The notes: generated by a model from the sequence alone, not told the origin. Numbered from the stretch's first letter, positions 54,029 through 63,612 are shown. The stretch is DNA of 64,000 nt from Amphritea sp. 1_MG-2023 (GCF_030547545.1 NZ_JAUOQE010000003.1:62001-126000); one strand, 5' to 3'. Program-made: numbers and translations.

Positions 54029-55222
54029 TTAGTTGACGGAGCTGAGGGGGGATTGTGTTTTAGGTTCTCGTGCTTTAAGCATCAGTAGCAGTATGCTACC
54101 CAAAGCCATAATGAAGGCGGCCATATAAACCGCGCTGATATAGTTACCACTGTGCTCTGCTAATAGGCCCGCTAATGCCGGAGCGATGATCTGAGCGGTG
54201 CCAAAAGACAGTGTCATCTTGCCCATCATTTTGGCTGGACGGGTAGGGTAATAACGTCCCGCCATGGTGAGCACCAGACACACCATACCAACGAAGGTGC
54301 CGCCATATAAGATCGCGCCGATCATCGTCAATAGATAGCTGGTTTCGATGACGGGCAGCAGTATGCCGATCACCTGTAATATGCTGGCACAGATCAATGC
54401 GTTGAGTGGGCCAAAGCGTCGAGCGATGAAGTCCCAACCGATAGCGCTGGGGGTGGCCGCCAGTCCGATGATGAGAAATGCCCAGCTACCCTGTCCTTCA
54501 AGTCCGGGTAGTTGATCAACCAGTGCCACGATAAAGGTGGCGCTGATCACATAGCCGACACCGGCGCAGAAGTAAGCCACCTGAAAGAGGCGCATAAAGG
54601 CCGCACTCGGTGGGGCATCGATCAAGGTTTCGCCGCGAGTGGTCTGCTGGGTTTTATCGGGCGGCGGCAACCAGCGCCATGCGGGTATCATGATAAATAC
54701 GCCAATTAGGGTTAATAAAACCCACTGTTCACGCCAATCAAAATAGGCTTGCATCGATTCGATCGCGATAGCACAGAGAACGATGCCCAAGCCGACGCCA
54801 CAGAAATGAATACCGAGTTCACTGTGATGACCGTGACGCATCAGCCAGTTGAGAATTAATCCCGATCCGAGCAACATGCCGCCTGCGCAACTCAAGCCCG
54901 CGAGGAAGCGACACACGGCCCATAGCCACAGGTTATCCGTTAGCCCCATACCAATGGTCGTCACTAATGCCATGATTAAGCCACAACGATAGAGGCGATC
55001 TTTTATCACTAGATCGCTGATCATCGCCGCTATTAATGCACCACAGAGATAGCCAAAATAATTGATCGCGGCTAATCCGCCACCCTCTGAGATACCGAGT
55101 CCGGCGTGCTGTTGCATGATCGGTAGCATCGGCGTCAAGGCGAAACGTGCGATACCCATGGTGAGCATCAGGCTTAATATGCCGGAGCTGAGCACTTTTA
55201 AACGTTGGGTTTTATTATGCAT
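54029..55222 (-). CDS. YbfB/YjiJ-family MFS transporter
   Basis: A 397-aa major facilitator with about 12 helices. The opening LSLMLTMGIARFALTPMLPIMQQHAGLG with the following GGGLAAINYFGYLCGA is the recognisable YbfB/YjiJ (DUF1228) pattern. The substrate is unknown. It lies 25 bp downstream of the thiol-isomerase-like gene, likely in one operon controlled by the divergent LysR regulator. Confidence 0.85.
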   Translation of the reverse strand: MHNKTQRLKVLSSGILSLMLTMGIARFALTPMLPIMQQHAGLGISEGGGLAAINYFGYLCGALIAAMISDLVIKDRLYRCGLIMALVTTIGMGLTDNLWLWAVCRFLAGLSCAGGMLLGSGLILNWLMRHGHHSELGIHFCGVGLGIVLCAIAIESMQAYFDWREQWVLLTLIGVFIMIPAWRWLPPPDKTQQTTRGETLIDAPPSAAFMRLFQVAYFCAGVGYVISATFIVALVDQLPGLEGQGSWAFLIIGLAATPSAIGWDFIARRFGPLNALICASILQVIGILLPVIETSYLLTMIGAILYGGTFVGMVCLVLTMAGRYYPTRPAKMMGKMTLSFGTAQIIAPALAGLLAEHSGNYISAVYMAAFIMALGSILLLMLKAREPKTQSPLSSVN

Positions 55223-55247
55223 GGGACGGCCTCTGGAGAATCAAGTT

Positions 55248-55835
55248 TTACTTGGCAAGGGCTTTTTCAACCCACTCCAGGCGGTCTTGACCGAAAAATA
55301 GCTCATCATCAACAAACATGGAGGGAGCACCAAAGATACCCCGTGCGGTGGCGGCTTGAGTGGCATCCATTAGAGCGGTTTTAAGGCTGGGTTGAGCTAT
55401 CTCAGCCATCACGGTGGCGGCATTAAAACCTGCACTGTTTAATACGGCTTCCAGATCAGGCTGAGCGGAGAGATCCTTACCATCGACCCAGGCGGCGGTG
55501 AACATCGCTTGATTGTAGGCTTCGAGTTGATGGTTAGCCTGAGCCCAGAGCGCGCCACGCATAACCTTAACCGTATTGAAAGGGAAGTGAGGGTTGAGTT
55601 GATACGGCACACCATAGTGATCGGCATAGCGTTGTATATCTTGTTTAACCCAATTCCACTTTGCGGGAATGGTGATCGGGCTAATATTGTCACAGGCATT
55701 AAAAACACCGCCTAATAATATAGGTTTGTAGTTGATATGTGCCCCCGTACGTTGAGCGATGCCCTCTAGCTGTGTCCATGCCAGATAGGAGGCAACACTG
55801 ATAATGTCATAATAGAAATCGATTGTTTTTTTCAT
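55248..55835 (-). CDS. 2-hydroxychromene-2-carboxylate isomerase-like (kappa-GST/DsbA fold)
   Basis: A 195-aa thioredoxin-fold protein. IDFYYDIISVASYLAWTQLE at the start, INYKPILLGGVFNACDN, and RGIFGAPSMFVDDELFFGQDRL near the end match 2-hydroxychromene-2-carboxylate isomerases, glutathione-dependent enzymes of naphthalene degradation also found widely with other substrates. ATG 55835 is chosen: AAGGAAT lies 7 nt ahead, and the 11 residues before it are not conserved. Confidence 0.87.
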   Translation of the reverse strand: MKKTIDFYYDIISVASYLAWTQLEGIAQRTGAHINYKPILLGGVFNACDNISPITIPAKWNWVKQDIQRYADHYGVPYQLNPHFPFNTVKVMRGALWAQANHQLEAYNQAMFTAAWVDGKDLSAQPDLEAVLNSAGFNAATVMAEIAQPSLKTALMDATQAATARGIFGAPSMFVDDELFFGQDRLEWVEKALAK

Positions 55836-55963
55836 GCTGTATTCCTTAATGATCGCCGCTAGCCACAATCAGTGCGATAGGTCTGTTGGTGGTCATCGTT
55901 AGCCTCTAATGAGTGATGATGGGATAGTAAAAGCCTAGTTGTTCTCGTATGATAAATAAAATC

Positions 55964-55988
55964 GATTATATCTATGGTTATTATAATC
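55964..55988. promoter_or_regulatory. candidate LysR operator
   Basis: Perfect dyad GATTATA-N11-TATAATC in the divergent gap between the isomerase-like gene and the LysR gene. It contains the T-N11-A core expected for LysR-type activators. Confidence 0.6.
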
Positions 55989-56000
55989 AGGAGTTATTAT

Positions 56001-56873
56001 ATGGAGCTGCAACAGCTGCGCTGCTTTTTAGCCGCGGCGGAACTCGAAAACTTCACTCGGGGCGCTAAACGTGCTTTTGTGTCACAGCCGGCACTCTCGG
56101 CATCGATTTCAAAATTGGAAGCTGAGATGGGGGTAAAGCTGTTTACGCGCAATAAGCGTAATGTGGTGTTGACCCCCGCAGGGCGTATGCTGCTCAAAAG
56201 AGCCAAAAATATTATGCATGAGTGCGCTCGCGCGAAAGATGAACTGAAGCATCATGATATGCAGCGGGTGCTACGCCTTGGCGTTATTAATACCCTATCG
56301 ATTACTCATGTTGCTCGGTTGATTGAGCAATACCGTCGGCAACACCCCCACTTACGTTTGAACGTCTTTGATGCCAGTGAAGCGGAGATGGAACAATTGG
56401 CGCAAGCGGGACGAATTGATATGGCACTGACAGTGTTATCAGCAGCGACGGATAATGGCGGCGCATTTAATCAATCGCAGGCGTTATTTTCAGAATCGTA
56501 TCACTTGGCGATGGCCGCGGATCATCATTTGAGTCAATTACCTTCTGTCAGTCTAACGGATTTACAGCATGAGCCTTTTATTGCTCGCTCTCACTGTGAA
56601 TACCGACGTGTTTTTCAAGCGCTGCTCAAAGATAGCGATGTGCGTCTGACGGTTGCGTATGTTACCAATCAAGATGATCGCGCGTTACGGCTGGTGGAAG
56701 AAGGCGTGGGAGTGGCGTTTATGCCAGAACATTACACATCACCGGGTATCGTTAAGCGGCCGTTACTCAACGCAGCAGAACAAAGAACGATCGGCTTTAC
56801 ATGGGCGGCGGGGAATAATCAGGATGAAGTGGATCAATTGGTCGCATTTGCCTGTACGGCACGCTGGCCATGA
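56001..56873 (+). CDS. LysR-family transcriptional regulator
   Basis: A 290-aa LTTR. The N-terminal winged helix is classic (MELQQLRCFLAAAELENFTR, then VSQPALSASISKLEAEMGVKLF); the rest is a periplasmic-binding-like effector domain. ATG 56001 has AGGAG 9 nt ahead; an earlier in-frame start at 55974 would lie inside the dyad operator. It is divergent from the isomerase/MFS pair, its probable target. Confidence 0.9.
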   Translation: MELQQLRCFLAAAELENFTRGAKRAFVSQPALSASISKLEAEMGVKLFTRNKRNVVLTPAGRMLLKRAKNIMHECARAKDELKHHDMQRVLRLGVINTLSITHVARLIEQYRRQHPHLRLNVFDASEAEMEQLAQAGRIDMALTVLSAATDNGGAFNQSQALFSESYHLAMAADHHLSQLPSVSLTDLQHEPFIARSHCEYRRVFQALLKDSDVRLTVAYVTNQDDRALRLVEEGVGVAFMPEHYTSPGIVKRPLLNAAEQRTIGFTWAAGNNQDEVDQLVAFACTARWP

Positions 56874-56952
56874 ACGGTCGATCAGATTGTTTTGAACGAG
56901 TGCTCAGGTTATAATTTACCAATCTCAACTCCATGCAAAGGCCGAAACCAAG

Positions 56953-57531
56953 GTGTCAAACTTAAAATATGATCGTCAGGATGTTATCGATAGGGCGACG
57001 GATCTGTTTTGGGCCAAGGGTTATCACGCCACCTCGATGCGCAATCTGCAGGAGGTTGTCGATATGCGGCCGGGCAGTATCTATGCTTGCTTTGGTAGCA
57101 AAGATGGCCTGTTCAAAGAGACATTACAACATTACGCTCAGAAGAGTCAGCAACGCTTGAAAGCCTGTCTCGCAGCATCAGCATCACCGCTTGATGGATT
57201 GAAGTTATTTGTTCGAGGGGCGGTGACAGACTGCAGTACTTCGGCCCCGAGTGGTATGTGCATGTTGGTGAAAACCATCTCCGAGTTGACGCAAGAAAAT
57301 ACCGAGTTACTCGTTGAGGCACAGCAGTTACTCCAGGGTATCGAAGCCATGATGGCATCGATACTGCGACAGGCTCAGGAGCAGGGCGAGATCAATGCGA
57401 CTAAATCGCCCGAACGTTTGGCGCGTTCGCTACAAGTGCAGTTGATGGGGCTACGTGTTTATGCGAGCACTAGCACAGATAGCCAACAACTTGATCAGTT
57501 GATCGAAGATCTGTTTGATAATCTGCGCTGA
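56953..57531 (+). CDS. TetR-family transcriptional regulator
   Basis: A 192-aa regulator. The N-terminal TetR helix-turn-helix is clear: VIDRATDLFWAKGYHATSMR, then GSIYACFGSKDGLFKETLQHY. The effector-binding domain ends EDLFDNLR. GTG start with AAGG just ahead. It runs convergently towards the flavoprotein operon with a 26-bp gap; no target can be named. Confidence 0.88.
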   Translation: MSNLKYDRQDVIDRATDLFWAKGYHATSMRNLQEVVDMRPGSIYACFGSKDGLFKETLQHYAQKSQQRLKACLAASASPLDGLKLFVRGAVTDCSTSAPSGMCMLVKTISELTQENTELLVEAQQLLQGIEAMMASILRQAQEQGEINATKSPERLARSLQVQLMGLRVYASTSTDSQQLDQLIEDLFDNLR

Positions 57532-57557
57532 ATGATACCGTTAGGGCCGAGGCTGCC

Positions 57558-59315
57558 TTAAGCAAACTTAGGCCACTGATTAAAGTGTTGTTTTTCTAAC
57601 TGCATGTCGCCTTTTTCATCTTTATAAATATTGATCCACGCTTGCCAGTTTTCATTATCAATCTCGGGGTAATCCAGACGGTAATGGCTGCAACGGCTTT
57701 CTGTGCGCATCATCGATGCTCGCAGTTTCATCTCTGCCGTATGGATCATATTCATGGTTTCATGAGCAAGGCGAAGATGATGTCGATCAGATGCCATCAG
57801 CATCGGCCCGTGATGCTCTTTTAATTCCTCAATATAGGCCAACGCCGCTTGCATCATGCGCTCTTTTTTAATGTATAAGACAAAGTTAGGAATCATGACG
57901 CTTTGTAATACCTGAGTGACCCAAGCGGGGCTATAGCCAGTCTCGCGTTTAAGTGGGTAAAGGATCTCTGCTTTGGTTTGCACTATTTTTTCACTGGGTA
58001 TGGCAATACGCGTGACGCTTTGACTGGCTTTAGCGGCAGCTTCGCCGGCGATGGCGCCTTGTACTGCTGAGCCTGCCATGGAACTACCGATCTGAGTATA
58101 AATACCGCCAGACATATAGGAGCCCAATGCATCGCCTGATGCCCATAAGCCGGGAATGCTACTCAAGCCGGTTGCATCGATCGGCACTAAGCCTTCGGAT
58201 TTATGTATTGCCATTCCCGCCGTTGAACCGCCTACCGATTCATTGCCCATACCCGGGGGGCCTTGAGGCTTATCTTGAGAAAAGAGCGCTCGTAAACCGG
58301 TGGCTTCGGGCTGTTGTGGCGGCGGACCCGCCTGACGAAAGGCTTCTGGCACATAAGGCCCTGCAGAGGCATCGTTATCTGCTGCTTTATTTGCGCCGGG
58401 CCCCATACTCACCGGGCCACCATTGATATAGGCGGCATAGTTCATATCCACCCCGAGATGGTGATTAATCTGTGCTGAGGTGGTGCTCGGTAACTCTTCT
58501 ATCTGACCGTGCCAGTTATCATAACTGGAGCCGGAATTTTTAGCCGAGGCGGGATGGCCGTCATTCCACTCTTTACCGGTGATTTTAGCACCAATGTTAT
58601 AGGCCATAATGGTGCCATCATGAGTGAGGTCACAGAGTGGAAAACCATTGGCTTTAAAGCCGCCAGAACCGGTACAGAGTATGACTGTTTTAGCGGAAAA
58701 GTTGAACACCGTATTATGATCTAAACTAAACCCTGATGCGCCGACGACTCGCCCCTGTTCTTTGTGAAGGTGGGTCATCATGATGCGTTCCATGGTCGGG
58801 ATCTGACGTTCTCGCATGGGCTTGGAAAAGCTTTCGAAGCATAGCGGCGAGTCGAAGAAGCCCCACTCTTTTAATTCGGCCACTCGGTCGGCCGAGTGAT
58901 CTAACAGTTGACGAGTAAAGACCGGGTTATTGGTGCCGATGGAAGAGTCGGCGACTTTGGCTAAAAACTCATCGGGGCTCATTTTGGCATTTTTCTTATC
59001 ATAGCTAAAAATGCCTTTACCGAAGGGCGTTAGCCCTGAGCTGCCTAGACGGCCTTTTGAAACCATTAATACGTTGGCGCCGGCATCATGGGCTTTTACC
59101 GCGGCAAAGAGCCCAGCAATACCACTGCCAATCACTAAAACATCGGTTTCTAGGGCTTTTTCTTTAAAGCTGTCGGCATCGATAGAAGGCTGATTTCGGC
59201 TCGGTGCTTCCATGGGTGGCATGGGCGGCATATGTCCGGCCATGGCGGTTGCACCGATGGCACTACCGGCAATACCGAGAAACATCCGGCGAGAGATAGG
59301 TGTAGTCTTTGACAT
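57558..59315 (-). CDS. Tat-exported FAD flavoprotein, fumarate reductase/AprA-like
   Basis: A 585-aa flavoprotein of the FrdA/SdhA/AprA superfamily. Residues 1-27 carry a twin-arginine signal (ISRRMFLGIAGSAIGATAMA), so it is predicted periplasmic. A Met/Pro-rich stretch follows (GHMPPMPPMEAP), then the FAD motif VIGSGIAG near residue 62. A GPPPQQP/QGPPGMG linker lies mid-protein. The C-terminal ESRCSHYRLDYPEIDNENW matches the ESRGxHYRxDxPxxDDxNW block of this superfamily, with Cys replacing Gly. ATG 59315 has a perfect GGAGG 7 nt ahead. It lies 4 bp after the ferredoxin gene. The electron acceptor is unknown. Confidence 0.85.
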   Translation of the reverse strand: MSKTTPISRRMFLGIAGSAIGATAMAGHMPPMPPMEAPSRNQPSIDADSFKEKALETDVLVIGSGIAGLFAAVKAHDAGANVLMVSKGRLGSSGLTPFGKGIFSYDKKNAKMSPDEFLAKVADSSIGTNNPVFTRQLLDHSADRVAELKEWGFFDSPLCFESFSKPMRERQIPTMERIMMTHLHKEQGRVVGASGFSLDHNTVFNFSAKTVILCTGSGGFKANGFPLCDLTHDGTIMAYNIGAKITGKEWNDGHPASAKNSGSSYDNWHGQIEELPSTTSAQINHHLGVDMNYAAYINGGPVSMGPGANKAADNDASAGPYVPEAFRQAGPPPQQPEATGLRALFSQDKPQGPPGMGNESVGGSTAGMAIHKSEGLVPIDATGLSSIPGLWASGDALGSYMSGGIYTQIGSSMAGSAVQGAIAGEAAAKASQSVTRIAIPSEKIVQTKAEILYPLKRETGYSPAWVTQVLQSVMIPNFVLYIKKERMMQAALAYIEELKEHHGPMLMASDRHHLRLAHETMNMIHTAEMKLRASMMRTESRCSHYRLDYPEIDNENWQAWINIYKDEKGDMQLEKQHFNQWPKFA

Positions 59316-59319
59316 GGGG

Positions 59320-59535
59320 TTACCTCCAAGAAACGACGACAGGGATCGATTTTTCCGGGGTAATGCTAATGGCATCTACCGGGCAGTAAAGACGGCATAA
59401 ATGACAGATTTGGCAGTCTTCTGGGTAGGCGATATAAGCGCGTCCCTGATCATGATCAAACTGTATAACGTCGGTAGGGCAGGTTTGCACACAGGTTTTA
59501 CAGCCTATGCAACCCGCAATTTCACTAATGGGCAT
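59320..59535 (-). CDS. 2x[4Fe-4S] ferredoxin, AprB-like
   Basis: A 71-aa bacterial ferredoxin. Two cluster motifs: CIGCKTCVQTCP and CQICHLCRLYCP. No signal peptide, so it either stays cytoplasmic or is exported as a passenger of the Tat flavoprotein. The gene lies between the flavocytochrome (24 bp upstream) and the flavoprotein, a layout recalling the AprB-AprA pair. Confidence 0.93.
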   Translation of the reverse strand: MPISEIAGCIGCKTCVQTCPTDVIQFDHDQGRAYIAYPEDCQICHLCRLYCPVDAISITPEKSIPVVVSWR

Positions 59536-59559
59536 GATCGTGTTCTCCTCAACCTGCGG

Positions 59560-60951
59560 TTAAAATGAGAGGTGTTCGAAATGGATATTGGCACGGGATA
59601 TCTTTAATGATTTTAGGCTTTTATTAACGCTGGTAATCATCGGTTTTGGGCCACATAAGTAGACAGTCCAGTCGTCCGGGCTCTCACTCTTGATAACGGC
59701 TTCAATGCAGCATGTATCAATAACGCCCTGATAAATATCGGTGCAAATTGGGGCTGTAAGACAGGCCAATTGTTGCTTGAAGTTAGGCATTGTCTTTTCT
59801 AAGCGTTTAATCTCATCTTGCAGCACCATCTGATCCATATGGTTATTGCCGTATATCAAGCGGATTGGACGAGGATCGTGAGCTTCGGCTAAACCGCGCA
59901 ACAGGCTTAGCATTGGGCCGATACCAGCACCACCGGCAATTAAAACGATCGCTTTTGCGTTAGCGGATTCGGCTAAATTCATACTGCCGTAAGGACCATC
60001 GAGATACACATCCTGTCCGACTGTGAGTTGATTCAGTTTTGATGTGTAATCCCCCAAATTACGAATAATAAAGGAAATCTTTGGCAGATCGCGCTGACAC
60101 GAAGCGATTGAGAAAGGGTGCTCTTTGACGCCACCGCTGTGTTGACTGGTGTTTAACCAAACAAACTGACCGGCGGTAAAATTAAACGCTGAATCACTTT
60201 TTTTCTCGATGGTTACCTGCCAATCGGTGCGACTGATCTGTGAGACATCCAGCAGTTTGAAAGGCTGTGACCGTTGTATAAATGGTTTAATAGAGTAGTT
60301 GTATAGCACCATGGCGATGGATGCTGAACAGAGTGACCACCAAATGAGATTGAAGCTTGCTTGAAACTGACCATGACTGCCGACGCTGGTTACATGCAGT
60401 GTGGCGAGGATGGTAATAACGACAAACCCCAGCATATGGCTAAAACGCCATGTTTCATAACGCAGGGGCAGCGCGTCTTTAAAGATTGCCGTCAGTATCC
60501 AGATAATCATAGCGACCCAAGCGATGAGCCCTGTGAGCATTTGTGGGGCGGTGATAACGGAGATCAGACTATGCATACCATCATTGAATGACACCATGAA
60601 ACGGGGCGCTAGAATGAGTATCGGATGAAACAGGAAAATGATTCCCAACCATTGACCTACTTTTTTATGTCGCGAGATACTCCAATCAATATTGGCGAAT
60701 AAAGGGATCTGTTTTAAGCGGCTGGCTAAGGGAAATTGTATATAAAAGGCCATCATCGCTAACATATTGATGGTCATCAGGGTGGTCGCGTAGCTATCTT
60801 GATGGGCCATATCGAGTGCGAAGGTGGCGAGAAAGGGGAGCGATAGCAAGCTTAAATAACCCAACGTTAGCCAAATTTTTTGACTAAGTTTAAAGCCGAA
60901 GCGCTTACCGGATCGCCCGAAAAGGGTTGCTAGCGTGGTCATAATGGTCAT
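59560..60951 (-). CDS. ferric-reductase-like transmembrane flavocytochrome
   Basis: A 463-aa membrane protein with about six helices in the N-terminal half. His residues in SRHKKVGQWLGIIFLFHPIL and WRFSHMLGFVVITILATLHV are placed to bind two b haems. The C-terminal half is an FNR-type reductase: FAD block HPFSIASC, NAD(P) block GGAGIGPMLSLLRGL, and YLCGPKPM near the end. So it should pass electrons from NAD(P)H across the membrane. First gene of the redox operon. Confidence 0.88.
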   Translation of the reverse strand: MTIMTTLATLFGRSGKRFGFKLSQKIWLTLGYLSLLSLPFLATFALDMAHQDSYATTLMTINMLAMMAFYIQFPLASRLKQIPLFANIDWSISRHKKVGQWLGIIFLFHPILILAPRFMVSFNDGMHSLISVITAPQMLTGLIAWVAMIIWILTAIFKDALPLRYETWRFSHMLGFVVITILATLHVTSVGSHGQFQASFNLIWWSLCSASIAMVLYNYSIKPFIQRSQPFKLLDVSQISRTDWQVTIEKKSDSAFNFTAGQFVWLNTSQHSGGVKEHPFSIASCQRDLPKISFIIRNLGDYTSKLNQLTVGQDVYLDGPYGSMNLAESANAKAIVLIAGGAGIGPMLSLLRGLAEAHDPRPIRLIYGNNHMDQMVLQDEIKRLEKTMPNFKQQLACLTAPICTDIYQGVIDTCCIEAVIKSESPDDWTVYLCGPKPMITSVNKSLKSLKISRANIHFEHLSF

Positions 60952-61428
60952 CCAATTGACGATGAAGGTTTATCTAAGCAAGGTGCGAATAAGTCCGTTA
61001 TGTCCGCCCTTCGGGGCTTTCAGAGAAGCAGGATCTCAGCGTTAACATTTTTCGACGTACAACCAGTATGCCTGTAACGGTTGCCTTGATCTCCAGCTTC
61101 TCTGTAAGCCAGAGGCGTCATTGACTTATTCGCACCTTCCCTAAGCACTTATATGAACCGTCAGGCGGCGAGCACCAAGTACGGAATAAATGTTTCTTTA
61201 GATAGTATTATGGGTGTTAAATGCAGCAAAACCATGAATAGATTATGGATTAAATATGGACGTTTACCTGAGAGCGTCAGCTATCCTCGAGACCGATAGC
61301 TGACACTAAGCGACAGCATTTAAGTACGGATATAAGCGACTTATAACCAGAATCCTAGAAAAATACCGTAGACTCGGGCTGTTTTTTTACAACAGCAGCG
61401 AGCCTGCGATGATGCTTTTTAGGGTTGA
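60952..61428. other. intergenic region with MITE-like copy C
   Basis: 477 bp between the start of the redox operon and the end of the sigma-54 regulator gene. The element occupies 60981-61140, only 30 bp from the flavocytochrome ATG, so it separates that gene from any upstream promoter. The remaining 290 bp hold no recognisable gene. Confidence 0.6.
60981..61140. mobile_element. MITE-like repeat, copy C, internally deleted (160 bp)
   Basis: Terminal repeats AGGTGCGAATAAGTC (left) and GACTTATTCGCACCTT (right) are exact complements. The right half matches copy B closely, but about 105 bp between GTTATG and CCGCCCTTCGGGG are missing. The outer flanks carry a 7-bp direct repeat CTAAGCA (60974-60980 and 61141-61147), a probable target duplication. 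Confidence 0.87.
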
Positions 61429-63417
61429 TTATGTTGTGCGGTCAATGCCATATTTTTGCAGTTTGATATACAGCGTACTCTTGGCAATATTTAATGCTTT
61501 AGCGGTGCGAGTTAGATTACCGCCTTGTTGTTGCAGGGTACGGCAGATAACCTCTCTTTCCGCGTGCTGTAACGGGGTGTCTGTCTCGATCGTTTGATGC
61601 CCATGGCTAATAACCGCGCTGCTGTTTTGCAACGGTGTTGGCAGGTCTTCAGGTGTGAGTTCTGCTGCATCGGTTAGGAAATAGGCGGCGGTAATGAGAT
61701 TACTGAGCTCGCGGATATTTCCGGGCCAGGAATGATGTTCAAGTTGTAATTTTAATGCGTGGCTAAGCTGCTTTTTTATACCGCCATAGCGCTGCGTTAA
61801 CTCTTCGAGCATATGTTCCGCGAGTTGAACGATATCTTCATGCCGTTCGCGTAGAGGAGGAATGGTGAGGGTCATGGAGGATATGCGATAGTAGAGATCC
61901 ATACGAAAACGGCCTTGCGCGACTTCTTCGGCTAAATCTCGGTTAGTGGCGGCAATCAGACGGAAATTGACCTTACGTGGCTGTGTTTCGCCGACGCGAC
62001 AGATTTCAGATTCTTGCAGTACTCGTAGAAATAGTGGTTGAAGATCCAAAGGCATCTCGCCTATTTCATCGAGAAACAGGGTACCGCCGTTAGCCGCTTC
62101 AATTTTACCGATCATGCCGCCACGACGGGCACCGGTGAAGGCTCCTTCGATGTAACCAAATAGCTCACTGGCTAACAGATCCTTGGATAAACTGCCGCAA
62201 TTGAGCGCGATAAACGCTTTGTTATTGGCGGGGCTTACCTCATGCATGGCATGCGCAAACAGTTCTTTACCAACGCCGGTTTCGCCTTGAAGTAATACCG
62301 GAATTGGCGCCTTGGCTAAACGGGAAGCTTGTTGAATTAATTTTAGAAACAAAGCATTACGACCGACAAGCCTTGAAAAGCCAGGTTCATGAATTGGCTC
62401 CGATTGATTAGCGGCATGATGTATTGCTGATGGCTGTCGAGTGGGGAAAGGCACCACTGCGAGAATGCCAATCTGCTTATCTTGATAGTGAATAGGTTGC
62501 AGCCACTGCGGCTGAAGTTGGTTGATAATCGAGGTCGCTTGCGCTGAGAAAGTGCCTTTTTGATTAAGTCGCTGAATGGGATTGAAGGGCGTTAAATCGA
62601 TGTTTAAACCGCGCGCGGCTAATACGCGATCGGCCTGATGATTGTTGCGAATCACATGGCCTCGATTGTCTAACAATAGCAGGCCGTCGTTACTCGGTGT
62701 GTTGAAGCGTTCGAGAGTTAGGCTCAGTAACAGGTCTCGTTTAGCGAGACGATGCTGAGCCAGTTGCCCCTCTATTTGATGAGCACCGGATACGGCGAGT
62801 GCTAGGCAATAGTCATGCAGTGTATCTTTGAGGCCAGAGATATTCACGGCTCCTAAAATGCTGTGTTCGAAGGGATCGCGAATAACGGCTGCAGAGCAGG
62901 TCCAATCATTGATATTTTCACAAAAGTGCTCATAGGCATGCACCTGAATGGCAAGGCCGGTATTCAGGGCGGTACCAATGGCATTCGTACCAGCAACACG
63001 TTCATTCCAATTAGCCCCCGGCATCAGTCGGTAATCATTGGCAAGCGCACGGGTATGTTCATCACCTTGGGAACATAAGATGATGCCGCTTGGTGCGACC
63101 AGATGCATAATGGTTCCAGAATCTGTTAATAGATCTTTGGCATCGTTAATGATCGGTTTAGCCGCTGATATGAGTGCTTCATGCTGATCGCTGAGAGAAC
63201 TCAATTGGCTGCCTTCAACCTCAAGTCTGTTGCTGGCCACCAATGGATTAACGTCTTCTTTAAGACAGCGTTGCCATGAGGCTTGGATGACGGGGCGCAC
63301 GGCATTATCGTTGAGCGCACCTTTGTTTAGTAATGTTTCTCGGGCCTTGGCTATTTTCAGAGGCTGCTCGACGGCAGCTGTGCCTCGCAGAGTATTTTTT
63401 ATATTGACTGTATTCAT
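61429..63417 (-). CDS. sigma-54-dependent activator, AcoR/AcxR type
   Basis: A 662-aa enhancer-binding protein. N-terminal GAF-like sensory region, then a PAS-like segment (about 230-330), then the AAA+ domain with Walker A GETGVGKELFAHAMH and the sigma-54 contact motif GAFTGA in YIEGAFTGARRGG, and a C-terminal Fis-type helix-turn-helix (NLTRTAKALNIAKSTLYIKL). ATG 63417 preferred over TTG 63480. It diverges from the carboxylase gene, whose promoter is of the -24/-12 kind, so it is the likely activator. Confidence 0.9.
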   Translation of the reverse strand: MNTVNIKNTLRGTAAVEQPLKIAKARETLLNKGALNDNAVRPVIQASWQRCLKEDVNPLVASNRLEVEGSQLSSLSDQHEALISAAKPIINDAKDLLTDSGTIMHLVAPSGIILCSQGDEHTRALANDYRLMPGANWNERVAGTNAIGTALNTGLAIQVHAYEHFCENINDWTCSAAVIRDPFEHSILGAVNISGLKDTLHDYCLALAVSGAHQIEGQLAQHRLAKRDLLLSLTLERFNTPSNDGLLLLDNRGHVIRNNHQADRVLAARGLNIDLTPFNPIQRLNQKGTFSAQATSIINQLQPQWLQPIHYQDKQIGILAVVPFPTRQPSAIHHAANQSEPIHEPGFSRLVGRNALFLKLIQQASRLAKAPIPVLLQGETGVGKELFAHAMHEVSPANNKAFIALNCGSLSKDLLASELFGYIEGAFTGARRGGMIGKIEAANGGTLFLDEIGEMPLDLQPLFLRVLQESEICRVGETQPRKVNFRLIAATNRDLAEEVAQGRFRMDLYYRISSMTLTIPPLRERHEDIVQLAEHMLEELTQRYGGIKKQLSHALKLQLEHHSWPGNIRELSNLITAAYFLTDAAELTPEDLPTPLQNSSAVISHGHQTIETDTPLQHAEREVICRTLQQQGGNLTRTAKALNIAKSTLYIKLQKYGIDRTT

Positions 63418-63595
63418 ACCGTTTTTTTTATATTTATGGATACGTAGTCTAATACTGAACCTACTATCGTCGATTTTCAATCGTCTATTTTTTAGCCGTT
63501 TTTAATATGACGGTGTTTAACTTTCTAGCCGTGTCTGTCTCGATCCCCTGACTTATCTCATCGCTCAAATCGACTTTTTAAAAGCGCCTGATTAC

Positions 63596-63612
63596 CGGAC
63601 GGTGACCGACCG
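63596..63612. promoter_or_regulatory. candidate upstream activator site for the sigma-54 regulator
   Basis: CGGACGGTGACCGACCG, an 8-1-8 palindrome with one mismatch, about 90-100 bp upstream of the -24/-12 promoter, the usual enhancer distance. Confidence 0.5.

Noticed and set aside
63418-63480. TTG-started extension of the sigma-54 regulator
   Set aside because: The extra residues are not typical of the family and the TTG lacks a Shine-Dalgarno sequence.
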